Shown here: piece by piece, positions 45,283-53,555 of the stretch
How positions within the stretch are numbered: position 1 is the first letter of the stretch
Layout: every line of letters starts with the position of its first letter
Assembly: GCF_001424195.1 (NCBI RefSeq)
Contig: NZ_LMOO01000001.1
Location: 498,256 to 562,255, forward strand
DNA from: Cellulomonas sp. Leaf334
GTDB lineage: Bacteria > Actinomycetota > Actinomycetes > Actinomycetales > Cellulomonadaceae
Reading direction: 5' to 3'
DNA length: 64,000 bases
Translations under genes and position numbers: made by a program
Notes under the pieces: model-generated
The model's database searches: none
The model's input: the letters and a program-made list of their open reading frames with translations, nothing else
Told to the model about the DNA's origin: nothing

Positions 45283-47214
45283 TCAGCGTCCCGATCGGAC
45301 GACGTCGAAGTACCGGGCGAACTCGCTCTCGGTGGACAGGTGGCCCAGCTTGACGAACTCGCGCTGCATCGCGAGCACGAGCCGTTCCATGGTGATGGGA
45401 CCGCCCTCGTCCGCGGCGGCGAACGCCGCGCCGAGCGCCGCGTTGCGGATGACCCCGCCGGTCACCTTGAACTGGCGCGCGAGGAAGTCGAGATCGAGGT
45501 CCTCCACGGGCGCCCCCGGCGGGAAGACGAGCTGCCAGATGCGACGGCGCTGCTCCTCGTCGGGTGCGAGGACGTTGACCGCGACACCGATGCGGCGCAG
45601 GAACGCGTCGTCGATGTTGCGCTGCAGGTTGGTGGCCAGGACCACGAGCCCGTCGAACGTCTCCAGCCGCTGCAGGAGGTAGGCGACCTCGATGTTGGCG
45701 TAGCGGTCGTGGGCCGACGACACCTCGGACCGCTTCCCGAACAGGGCGTCCGCCTCGTCGAAGAACAGCACGACGTCGCCCGCTCCGGCCGCCGCGAAGA
45801 TGCGTTCGAGGTTCTTCTCGGTCTCCCCGATGTACTTGCTGACGACCGACGACAGGTCCACCTTGTACAGGTCGAGGCCGAGCTCGCGCGCGACGACCTC
45901 CGCCGCGAGCGTCTTGCCGGTGCCCGACGGTCCGGCGAACAGCGCGACGACACCGCTGGACGGGATCGCCGGGAACCCCCACTCGCCGAACACCGTCCGG
46001 CGCCGCCGGTACCGCGCCACCAGCTCGCGCAGCTGCGACTTCTGCGCGTCGGGCAGCACCAGGTCGTCCCATCCGCGCTGCGCGCGCACCCGCACGGCGA
46101 GCCCGTCGAGGTGCCCGCCCGCGAGCCTGCGCAGGTTCGCCTGCACCGCGGCCGGGTCCGCGCCGTCGCCACCCGCGACGAGCCGCAGCTGCTCACGCGT
46201 CAGGCGGGCGCCGCCCGAGTCGGTCGAGCCCGTCCGGGCCAGCCAGTCCTCCGGACCCGCCTCGCCGTCGAGGACGTGCACCTCACGCCAGCGCCGCTCG
46301 GGCAGCGCCTCGAGGGGCAGCTCGCGGGGTGACGAGAGCGCGAACGTGAGGTGCGGTGCGGCCTCGATGCGCGCCGCCGCGAGGGGGTCGGGCGGCCCGG
46401 TGACCTCGAGCAGCACCGCGCACCCGGCGACCGTCGCCTCGCGGACGACGGCCGCCCACTCCGTCGGGGACTGCGGGACGGAGGTCGCGAGCAGCGGGCG
46501 GCCCGCGAGCTCGGCACCCACCGCGCGGCGTCGGCTCTCGGCGTCGGCGCCGTGCACGAGCAGCAGGGCAGGTGGGGGTGGCCGGCGTCCGCGACCGCGC
46601 CGCTCCGCCGGCACGCGGCGGGTGCGCGCGGGCAGGTCGGGGTCGAGCGCGTCGACCCCCAGCACCGCCCAGACGAGCCGGGGCACCACCCCGCACATCC
46701 GGACCGCCCACGGGCCGGTGTCCTCCACGGTGACGAGCTCGGCCACGCGCAGGGGCGACCCGGGCGCCGCCGTCGGTGGCCCGGCCGGCCCGAGGATCCG
46801 GGCGAGCAGCGCGAGGGTGGTCCGCGGCAGCTGGACCGAGTCCTGCACGTAGGCGACCACCCGCTGGCGCTGGGGGTTCAGCTCCACCGCCGTGAGCAGG
46901 GCGAGCGCCTCCACGTCGGTCACCGTCAGACCGGCGTGCCTGCACACCCGCGCGAGGGCGTCGTCGCTCTGCGCCGCCCAGGCCGCGAGCGCGAGGCGTG
47001 CCCGGACGACCACGGGCGCGAACCGGTCGCGTACGGGTGCGGCCGCCTCGGGGTCGGGGCCGTCCAGCCCGGGCAGGGAGCGCAGGATCGCGTCGAGGTC
47101 CTCGTCGTCGACGTACATGCCGGCGAAGTCGCGCGGCGGCACCCCGGACACGACGCGGCACAGTGCTGCCTCCCGCTGCAGCACCAGGTCCGCGAAGCGC
47201 TCCCAGGGCGTCAC
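45283..47214 (-). CDS. AAA+ ATPase of the injection system (Pvc15-like)
   Basis: A 643-residue AAA+ ATPase. The C-terminal half has Walker A (AGPSGTGKTLAAE), Walker B (VVLFFDEADALFG), sensor-1 (VLATNLQRNIDDAF) and the Arg finger region (RRIGVAV). The N-terminal half is helical and specific to the family. In PVC/Afp loci the equivalent protein is needed for assembly or loading of the effector. The GTG at 47214 was taken as start, although its AGGGAG lies directly against the codon; a further-upstream start cannot be excluded. It is the first gene of the unit with the DUF4157 effector. Confidence 0.85.
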   Translation of the reverse strand: MTPWERFADLVLQREAALCRVVSGVPPRDFAGMYVDDEDLDAILRSLPGLDGPDPEAAAPVRDRFAPVVVRARLALAAWAAQSDDALARVCRHAGLTVTDVEALALLTAVELNPQRQRVVAYVQDSVQLPRTTLALLARILGPAGPPTAAPGSPLRVAELVTVEDTGPWAVRMCGVVPRLVWAVLGVDALDPDLPARTRRVPAERRGRGRRPPPPALLLVHGADAESRRRAVGAELAGRPLLATSVPQSPTEWAAVVREATVAGCAVLLEVTGPPDPLAAARIEAAPHLTFALSSPRELPLEALPERRWREVHVLDGEAGPEDWLARTGSTDSGGARLTREQLRLVAGGDGADPAAVQANLRRLAGGHLDGLAVRVRAQRGWDDLVLPDAQKSQLRELVARYRRRRTVFGEWGFPAIPSSGVVALFAGPSGTGKTLAAEVVARELGLDLYKVDLSSVVSKYIGETEKNLERIFAAAGAGDVVLFFDEADALFGKRSEVSSAHDRYANIEVAYLLQRLETFDGLVVLATNLQRNIDDAFLRRIGVAVNVLAPDEEQRRRIWQLVFPPGAPVEDLDLDFLARQFKVTGGVIRNAALGAAFAAADEGGPITMERLVLAMQREFVKLGHLSTESEFARYFDVVRSGR

Positions 47215-47384
47215 CTCCCTGTCGTAGCGCAGAAGTGCGGACGGCGGGCGGACCTGGGCGCCGCTCTCACTGACGTGTGCGCGATCGGGCAGGCGACGCG
47301 GCGCGATGGCGCGGCGCCTGGCCCCTGTCCGTGGCGACCCTGCGGGCAGACGCTGGACCACACACGTCGACGGAGGGGAACGCC
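47215..47384. other. Divergent promoter region of the structural operon
   Basis: 170 bases between the AAA+ ATPase and sheath genes, expected to hold divergent promoters. I found no convincing -10/-35 pair. GGAGGGG at 47372-47378 is the sheath ribosome binding site. Confidence 0.4.
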
Positions 47385-48950
47385 ATGGCCACGCTGAGCA
47401 GCATCCGGTCGCCCGGTGTCTACATCCAGGAGCTGCCGGCCGGCTCGCGGCCCATCGAGGGGGTCGGGACGGCCATCGCGGCCTTCGTCGGCATCACCGC
47501 CGACGGGCCGTACGACCAGGCGATCAAGGTCGCCAACTGGGGGCAGTACACCGCGACCTTCGGGACGTGGGTCGAGGGTGCGTACCTGCCGAACGCGGTC
47601 TACCAGTACTTCAACAACGGTGGCGGTGCGGCGTACATCACGCGCATCGGGTCGCTGAGCTCCGACGAGGGGGCCCGCGCGAGCGCCGAGCTGACCAGCG
47701 CGCTGAAGGCCGGCCAGGGCGTGTACCGCGTCGAGGCGAAGGAGCCCGGTGGGTCCGGTGACACGATCACGGTGACGGTCGAGCCGAAGCACGAGCAGGA
47801 GCCGCCGCCGGAGGGCGAGCAGGCGCCGCCGGCCGAGGAGGTCTTCACGCTCGTCGTGCAGCGCGGCGACACCGTCGAGCGCTACGAGGGCGTGACCCCC
47901 CGCAAGGGCGGCAACAACGTGGTGAGCGCGCTGGCCGAGTCGGCGCTCGTGCAGATCAGCGAGATCGGTGGCTCCTCGATCGTGGAGCGGGTCCCGACCG
48001 CGGGGCAGCTGGTGCTCTCGGGCGGGGCGTCGCTGCCGGCTCGGCTCACCCCGGACGACTACCTCGGGGACGTCACGGCCCGGTCCGGCATCGCAGGGCT
48101 GGAGGCGCTGGACGACGTGACGATCGTCGCCGTCCCCGACCTGGTGGCGGCGTACGAGGCGGGGCAGATCGACGCCGACGGGTTCAAGGCGGTGCAGGGC
48201 GCGCTCATCACGCACTGCGAGACGCAGAAGGACCGGGTCGCCATCCTCGACACCCCGCGGGGCCTGAACGCCCAGCAGGTGCTCGAGTGGGTCAAGGAGA
48301 AGACGCGGTTCTCCTCGGCGTACGCGACGACGTACTGGCCGTGGCTGTCCTTCTGGGACCCGCTGGCCGGACGGGCGCGGCTGTTCCCGCCGAGCGGTGC
48401 GCTCGCGGGCATCTGGGGTCGCAACGACGACACGCGGGGCGTGCACAAGGCACCGGCGAACGAGGTGGTCGCCGGGGCGCTGGACGTCGAGCTGAACATC
48501 ACGCGCGTCGAGCACGACGACCTCAACCCGGCGGGCATCAACGTGATCCGGGCGTTCCCGGGCCGGGGCATCACGGTGTGGGGTGCGCGGACGCTGTCCG
48601 ACGACACGACCTGGCGCTACATCAACGTCCGGCGCCTCTTCAACTACATCGAGTCGTCCGTGCTGCGCGGGACCCAGTGGGCGGTGTTCGAGCCGAACGA
48701 CCTGGACCTGTGGCAGCGGATCAAGCGCACGGTCAACGGGTTCCTGATGGGGCTGTGGCGCGACGGTGCCCTCTTCGGCGCGACGCCCGACCAGGCGTTC
48801 TACGTGAAGTGCGACGAGGAGACGAACCCGCCGGACGTCGTGGACGCCGGGTTCGTGGTCATCGAGATCGGCATCGCACCCGTGAAGCCGGCCGAGTTCG
48901 TCGTGTTCCGGGTGAGCCAGCTGCCGACCGGCGGCGCGGTCCAAGAGTGA
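47385..48950 (+). CDS. Contractile tail sheath protein
   Basis: A 521-residue sheath protein. The N-terminus SPGVYIQELPAGSRPIEGV is the universal sheath start. The middle has a variable domain with a Pro/Glu-rich insert (PPPEGEQAPPAEE). The C-terminal domain has WRYINVRRLFNYIESSVLR, the strand and helix that interlock with neighbouring subunits in T4 gp18 and Afp2/Pvc2. Only one sheath gene is visible. It is the first gene of a long plus-strand run of structural genes. The ATG is preceded by GGAGGGG. Confidence 0.95.
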   Translation: MATLSSIRSPGVYIQELPAGSRPIEGVGTAIAAFVGITADGPYDQAIKVANWGQYTATFGTWVEGAYLPNAVYQYFNNGGGAAYITRIGSLSSDEGARASAELTSALKAGQGVYRVEAKEPGGSGDTITVTVEPKHEQEPPPEGEQAPPAEEVFTLVVQRGDTVERYEGVTPRKGGNNVVSALAESALVQISEIGGSSIVERVPTAGQLVLSGGASLPARLTPDDYLGDVTARSGIAGLEALDDVTIVAVPDLVAAYEAGQIDADGFKAVQGALITHCETQKDRVAILDTPRGLNAQQVLEWVKEKTRFSSAYATTYWPWLSFWDPLAGRARLFPPSGALAGIWGRNDDTRGVHKAPANEVVAGALDVELNITRVEHDDLNPAGINVIRAFPGRGITVWGARTLSDDTTWRYINVRRLFNYIESSVLRGTQWAVFEPNDLDLWQRIKRTVNGFLMGLWRDGALFGATPDQAFYVKCDEETNPPDVVDAGFVVIEIGIAPVKPAEFVVFRVSQLPTGGAVQE

Positions 48951-48986
48951 GTCGTGTAGGTCCAGTGACAGCGAAAGGACGACACC

Positions 48987-49427
48987 ATGCCCATCGGTGA
49001 GGACGCACTCGCGAACTACGCCTGGCAGATCGAGGTCGACGGCATCACGCTCGCGCAGTTCAAGGAGGTCTCGGGCCTGAGCATCGAGGTCTCCGTGATC
49101 GAGCACCAGGAGAACAAGCCCAAGGGCATCCCGGTGATGAAGAAGCTGCCCGCGGCGCAGAAGTTCAGCGACATCACGCTCAAGCGCGGCATGACCACCG
49201 ACAAGGGGTGGTGGGCCTGGGTCAAGGAGGTCCAGGAGGGCAAGATCGACAAGGCGCGCCGGGGTGCCGCGATCGTGCTCTACGACTACGAGCGCGGCGA
49301 GAAGATGCGCTTCAACATCACCAACGCCTGGCCGTCGAAGATCAGCATCGGCTCGCTGCAGGCGGGTGGCTCCGAGGTCACCGTGGAGGAGGTCACGCTC
49401 GTCCACGAAGGCCTCGCGGTGGCGTGA
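48987..49427 (+). CDS. Tail tube protein 1 (gp19-like)
   Basis: A 146-residue T4 gp19-like tube protein. It has the QIEVDGITLAQFKEVSGLS start and SEVTVEEVTLVHEGL end typical of the family. It forms the inner rings through which cargo passes. It is separated by 36 bases from the sheath gene, and its stop overlaps the next GTG. A second tube gene lies at 52444. Confidence 0.93.
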   Translation: MPIGEDALANYAWQIEVDGITLAQFKEVSGLSIEVSVIEHQENKPKGIPVMKKLPAAQKFSDITLKRGMTTDKGWWAWVKEVQEGKIDKARRGAAIVLYDYERGEKMRFNITNAWPSKISIGSLQAGGSEVTVEEVTLVHEGLAVA

Positions 49428-49831
49428 GCACCTCCGTGTCGGTCGGGGCGCACCCCGAGGTGCTCCAGACCGAGTTCAGCTTCGAGCTGCCCATCGGCTA
49501 CGAGGACGACGAGGGCAGGGTGCACCGGTCGGGCGCGATGCGCCTGGCCCGGGCGCGCGACGAGATCGTCCCGTTGCGGGACCCGCGCGTGCGGGACAAC
49601 GAGGCGTACCTGACCGTGCTTCTGCTGGCGCGCACGATCACGCACCTCGGGGACATCACGTCGATCACGCCGGCCGTCGTGGAGAACCTGTTCACGCCGG
49701 ATCTCGCGTTCCTGCAGGACCTCTACCGCCGGATCAACTCCGAGGGGCACACGACCGCGTCGGTGACGTGCCCCTCCTGCCACGAGGAGTTCGCCGTCGA
49801 CCTGGCGGGTGGTCCGCCGGGGGAATCCTGA
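49424..49831 (+). CDS. Tail-assembly-chaperone-like protein with C-terminal CxxC
   Basis: A 135-residue protein directly after the tube gene (GTGA overlap). It has a beta-rich start (VLQTEFSFELPIGYEDDEG), a helical middle (DITSITPAVVENLFTPDLAFL) and VTCPSCHEEF near its end. It resembles the first of the two chaperone genes between tube and tape measure in tailed phages. The final codons read GGG GAA TCC TGA, with a run of five G at 49819-49823. The next gene lies in the -1 frame, which fits a frameshift partner. Confidence 0.65.
   Translation: MSTSVSVGAHPEVLQTEFSFELPIGYEDDEGRVHRSGAMRLARARDEIVPLRDPRVRDNEAYLTVLLLARTITHLGDITSITPAVVENLFTPDLAFLQDLYRRINSEGHTTASVTCPSCHEEFAVDLAGGPPGES
49818..49831 (+). 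promoter_or_regulatory. Candidate -1 frameshift site or CTG start
   Basis: The run GGGGG (49819-49823) is read as GGG GAA in the upper frame. A one-base backward slip would let the P-site tRNA re-pair with GGG and continue into the small gene. The same place has CTG (49828-49830) overlapping the stop TGA, which would be an alternative start. No ATG, GTG or TTG is nearby in that frame. Confidence 0.4.
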
Positions 49832-49989
49832 CGTACGCGACCGCTGACCTGCTGGACGAGGTCGCGTACCTGGCAGCCGTCCTGCACTGGCCCCTCGACA
49901 CGCTCCTCGACCTGGAGCACCCCGACCGGGCCCACTTCCTGGCGTACGCGCACCGGATCGTCGACGAAGCGGAGGAGGAGGAGCAGTGA
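49828..49989 (+). CDS. Small DUF6760-like protein, no standard start codon
   Basis: A 53-residue protein if it starts at CTG. TYATADLLDEVAYLAA and LHWPLDTLLDLEHPDRAHF match the DUF6760 pattern (family members start MTYP... and contain EVAY...HWPLxTLLDLEHPxR). Starting at the CTG at 49828 gives (M)TYATADL, which lines up with the family. Otherwise a -1 frameshift from the preceding gene would fuse the two. The gene is too short for many gene finders but the match is clear. Its end overlaps the next GTG (GTGA). Confidence 0.75.
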   Translation: MTYATADLLDEVAYLAAVLHWPLDTLLDLEHPDRAHFLAYAHRIVDEAEEEEQ

Positions 49990-52430
49990 GGCGTTGGCCG
50001 TTCGCCGCGCGGGCAGCCGCCCCCGCCGCCACCCCCGCGCCGCCGGCACCGCCGCAGCGTCGCTGGGATGCGATGCCACCCCTGGTCCCGCGGGCGCTGA
50101 CGCTGCAGCCCGTCGCGCGCAGTGCGGACTTCAGCCGAGGGCTGGGGACCCGGCAGGACTCCCCCGTGGTGCTGCGGGCGCCCGAGCACGCCCTGGCCCG
50201 GCACCCGGGTGGGCACGTGGACGGGCTCGTGTCGCACGTCGCCGTGCCCGCAGTCGCAGCTCCGCACCCCACCGCCGTCCCGCGGCGCGGGTTCGTGGGG
50301 CGCCGTCGACGGGCCGGCGCCGCGCCGGAACCGGTGGTCGCTCGGTCCACGGACGACGGGTCGCCCACGTTCGACGCGGTCGCGTCGCCGCCCGTCCTGC
50401 CCGTCGTGGCGCGGTCGGCGACGCCGGCCGGGCCAGGTCCCTCGTCCGCTGCGCCGACGTCGGTTCCTGCACCGCCCGCCACGCGGCCGGCCGCGGCACG
50501 CTCGGTCACGGCACGCTCGTCGGCGCCACCGACATCGGTTCGGCACCCGTCGGCACCCGGCTCGTCGGCGCCGGTCGCGCGCTCGACACCTCCCCTCGCG
50601 TCCGTCCCGGTCCGTCGTACGTCCCGACCCTCCCCCACGGCTCCCCTCACGAGCCCCCACCCGGACGCGGGCGTCGCCCGGACAGTCAGCGCGTCGCCGA
50701 CCGCGACGACTCCCGCCGCCCTCCAACGTGCCGCTGCCGGTAGCGGCACGGACGCACCTTCCGCGACGACCGCGGACCCCGGCCCGGACGTCGCCCGGAC
50801 ACCCTCGCCGGCGTCCGTCGCGCGCTCTCCCGCAATGCCGTCGACCGCACCCGCTCCACGGGTCGCCGCCGCGGGCGACGCGGTCCTGCGCACGCCGACC
50901 GCGCCCCGATCCCCCGGCCGTCCGGTCCGTGCGGGTCTGCAGCCCCCGGTCCCCCGCGTCGTCGACCCCGGGTCGGCCACGGCACCCGGGTCGTCCACGG
51001 CACCCGCCTCGCCCACGCCCCGCGACGCTCCAGCGCCGGTGGCGCGGTCCGTCGCGGACCCCGTCGCCCCGGCGCCGATCGCCGCCCGGTCCACGACCGC
51101 GGCGTCCCCACCCGCCGCGGCGAGCGGCGACGGGTCGGCGGTCCCGTCGGTCGCGCGGCCCACACCGTCGGCACCGACCGGTCCCGCTCTCCCGCCCGCC
51201 CATGCGGGCCAGGTCGCCCGGGCGACGTCGCCGGCAGCGGCGGACCCGGCAGGCTCCTCGCCCGTCCGGCGGGTCGTGCCGGGGTCGACGAGCTCGCCGG
51301 CCCCGGTCCGGCGTTCGTTCGACTCGCTCGCCCCGCGCCCGGTTCGCGCGGCGGTGCCGACGTCTGCACCGGTCGCACGATCGGCTGCACCGGACGCGCA
51401 CCCGACCGGACCGGCACCCGACGTCGCACGGACGACCGCCCCGTCCGGGCGCACCGCCACGACCGCGCCCCGCGTCGTACACCCGGCCCCCGACGAGCCC
51501 GGCGGAGTCGCCCGCACGGCGGCACGCCCCGCGTCGGACGAGTCCGGCGAAGTCGCCCGCTCCCTCGCACGGCCCCCGTCCGACGACACCGCCGCTGTCG
51601 CACGCTCCGTCGTCCCACCCCTCGGCGCCCCGGCGGCGCCCGTGTCACGCACGACCCGCTCGCTGTCGGTCGCCCCGCCGAGCCGGACCCCCGAGGTCCC
51701 GACGCACCACGCAGCGACCTCCGCGACGGTCACGCGCGCGTCCGGACCCGACGTCGCTCGGTCCGCGACGGAGCTGCCCGTCACGTCGGCGGAACCACCC
51801 GTGGCGACCGCCCACCGGCTCGCCGCACCCGCCGCACGGCCGGGACCGGCATCGTCCGACACGCGTCCGGGTCCGAGCACACCTGTCGCGCGCGCTCTCC
51901 CGGTCGCGCCGCCGCAGCCGGAGACCGTCCGTCGCGCACCCGTCCGCACCGCCGGTCGGGTGCCCCTCGGGCTCGGCTGGCCGCCCGCCGCCGCGCAGAC
52001 GCCCGGTGCGCCCGCGGGCTCGGCGGCCGCGGCAGTCGCCGCACGGGTCGCCACGGACGGTCCGGGGCACACCCTCGCCCGCGCACCCCTGCCCGTGCCG
52101 CCCGCGGACAGCCCGGCCGACCCGTTCGACGCGGGCGCGGTCGCGGTCGCCGCCGGGATCGCGCGCCGGGTCGACCCGACCGAGGTCCGGTTCGCAGCGC
52201 CGGGCGGACGGGCCCCGGACCTGTCGGTCGCGCGGGCCGGGACTGCCGTGGACGAACGGGCGCCCGAGCCGCAGCAGCAACCCGCCGAGGTCGTCGCCGC
52301 GGGGCCGGCCGCCGCACCGGCGCAGGACCTGGGTGCACTGGCGGACGAGCTCTGGGAACGCCTGGAGCTGCGGCTGCGCACCGACCTGATGCTCGAGCGC
52401 GAGCGTCGCGGCACCTGGCCGGACGCATGA
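49986..52430 (+). CDS. Long Pro/Ala/Arg-rich protein with VAR(S/T) repeats
   Basis: An 814-residue protein of very biased composition (Pro, Ala, Arg, Ser, Thr, Val) with more than 15 spaced VARS/VART-like motifs. No globular domain is visible except a short helical C-terminus (DELWERLELRLRTDLMLERE). It lies where tape-measure proteins sit in tailed phages, right after the chaperone-like pair. A role as tape measure, scaffold or effector carrier is possible. Proteins of this type also occur in Streptomyces CIS loci. It is almost certainly expressed (GTGA overlap with the previous gene), but the function is unknown. Confidence 0.7.
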   Translation: MRRWPFAARAAAPAATPAPPAPPQRRWDAMPPLVPRALTLQPVARSADFSRGLGTRQDSPVVLRAPEHALARHPGGHVDGLVSHVAVPAVAAPHPTAVPRRGFVGRRRRAGAAPEPVVARSTDDGSPTFDAVASPPVLPVVARSATPAGPGPSSAAPTSVPAPPATRPAAARSVTARSSAPPTSVRHPSAPGSSAPVARSTPPLASVPVRRTSRPSPTAPLTSPHPDAGVARTVSASPTATTPAALQRAAAGSGTDAPSATTADPGPDVARTPSPASVARSPAMPSTAPAPRVAAAGDAVLRTPTAPRSPGRPVRAGLQPPVPRVVDPGSATAPGSSTAPASPTPRDAPAPVARSVADPVAPAPIAARSTTAASPPAAASGDGSAVPSVARPTPSAPTGPALPPAHAGQVARATSPAAADPAGSSPVRRVVPGSTSSPAPVRRSFDSLAPRPVRAAVPTSAPVARSAAPDAHPTGPAPDVARTTAPSGRTATTAPRVVHPAPDEPGGVARTAARPASDESGEVARSLARPPSDDTAAVARSVVPPLGAPAAPVSRTTRSLSVAPPSRTPEVPTHHAATSATVTRASGPDVARSATELPVTSAEPPVATAHRLAAPAARPGPASSDTRPGPSTPVARALPVAPPQPETVRRAPVRTAGRVPLGLGWPPAAAQTPGAPAGSAAAAVAARVATDGPGHTLARAPLPVPPADSPADPFDAGAVAVAAGIARRVDPTEVRFAAPGGRAPDLSVARAGTAVDERAPEPQQQPAEVVAAGPAAAPAQDLGALADELWERLELRLRTDLMLERERRGTWPDA

Positions 52431-52443
52431 GGAGGTGACCGCG

Positions 52444-52878
52444 ATGCCCAACGACACCAACCCCGTGAACACCATGCGGTTCGACGTGACCATCGACGGT
52501 CACGACATCGGCTCGTTCACGGCGATCGACGGTCTGAGCGCCCAGTACGAGGTCAAGACGTACGCGGAGGGCGGTGAGAACGGCTTCGTGCACCGCCTGC
52601 CTGGCCGCCTGTCGTACGGCACGATCAAGCTGACGCGGCCCGTGGAGATGCGCACGCGCGCGCTGGGCGAGTGGTTCCGCGAGGTCGCCAAGGGGCAGGC
52701 GACCAAGGCGCACACCGCCGCGATCATGGCGATGAACGACAACCGCGTCACGGTCATCACGTGGGAGTTCGACGGCGTGTGGCCCGTCAGCTACAAGGGT
52801 CCGAGCTTCGCGGCCGAGGGCGGCAAGGTGGCGACCGAGGTGTTCGAGTTCGCCCACGACGGTTGGAAGGAGTCGTGA
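52444..52878 (+). CDS. Tail tube protein 2 (gp19-like)
   Basis: A 144-residue second gp19-like tube protein, with MRFDVTIDGHDIGSFTAIDGL and FEFAHDGW. It is clearly diverged from tube protein 1. Many eCIS have a second tube-like protein that links tube to baseplate (Pvc5-like). The ATG is preceded by GGAGG at 8 bases. Confidence 0.9.
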   Translation: MPNDTNPVNTMRFDVTIDGHDIGSFTAIDGLSAQYEVKTYAEGGENGFVHRLPGRLSYGTIKLTRPVEMRTRALGEWFREVAKGQATKAHTAAIMAMNDNRVTVITWEFDGVWPVSYKGPSFAAEGGKVATEVFEFAHDGWKES

Positions 52879-53555
52879 CCGGCGCGGAGCGGGCGCTGGC
52901 GGTCCTGGCCGAGAAGGACGACACCAGCAAGAAGCTCGTCTTCCACTTCAACCCGACGACGATCAGCTTCACGCGCGCCGTCCAGTACAACCGCAGCCCG
53001 ACCCAGGCCAACGACCCGCCCGTGCAGTTCACGGGCGCGGGGCCGACGTCGATGACGTTGCAGGTGTTCCTCGACAAGGTCGGCAAGGGCAGCACGACGG
53101 GGATCCAGCCGGAGATCGACCAGCTGGTGTCGTGGACGACGGTCGCCGACGTGACGCAGCCGGGCAGCGGTCCGCCCAAGCTGATCTTCACGTGGGGGGT
53201 CCTGTCGATCAACAAGGAGACGACGCTCGTCGGGTACCTGGAGAACCTCAAGGTCACCTGCGAGATGTTCGACCGCAACGGCCTGCCGTTGCGCGCCACG
53301 ATCGACCTCACGCTGAAGTCGGCCGCCGAGGAGCCCAAGGGCACCAACCCCACGTCGGGCTCGGAGTCGTCGCGCCGGCGGCACGTGCTGCGGCGCGAGG
53401 AGAGCCTGCACTCGGTGGCGCACTCCACGTTCGGCGACGCGGGGGCGTGGCGGGCGATCGCGGAGCTGAACGGCATCGACGACCCGACCCGGCTGCGGCC
53501 CGGCCGTGAGCTGCTGCTGCCCGACGTGTCCGAGCTCGCGGCGGGTGTGCGATGA
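52875..53555 (+). CDS. LysM-domain baseplate protein (Pvc7-like)
   Basis: A 226-residue protein. Residues about 1-150 are a beta-rich tail-related domain (KKLVFHFNPTTISFTR). Residues about 170-220 are a LysM-type domain (HVLRREESLHSVAHSTF, LRPGRELLLP). In PVC/Afp the equivalent protein joins tube and spike hub at the baseplate. The GTG overlaps the preceding stop (GTGA). Confidence 0.9.
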   Translation: MTGAERALAVLAEKDDTSKKLVFHFNPTTISFTRAVQYNRSPTQANDPPVQFTGAGPTSMTLQVFLDKVGKGSTTGIQPEIDQLVSWTTVADVTQPGSGPPKLIFTWGVLSINKETTLVGYLENLKVTCEMFDRNGLPLRATIDLTLKSAAEEPKGTNPTSGSESSRRRHVLRREESLHSVAHSTFGDAGAWRAIAELNGIDDPTRLRPGRELLLPDVSELAAGVR

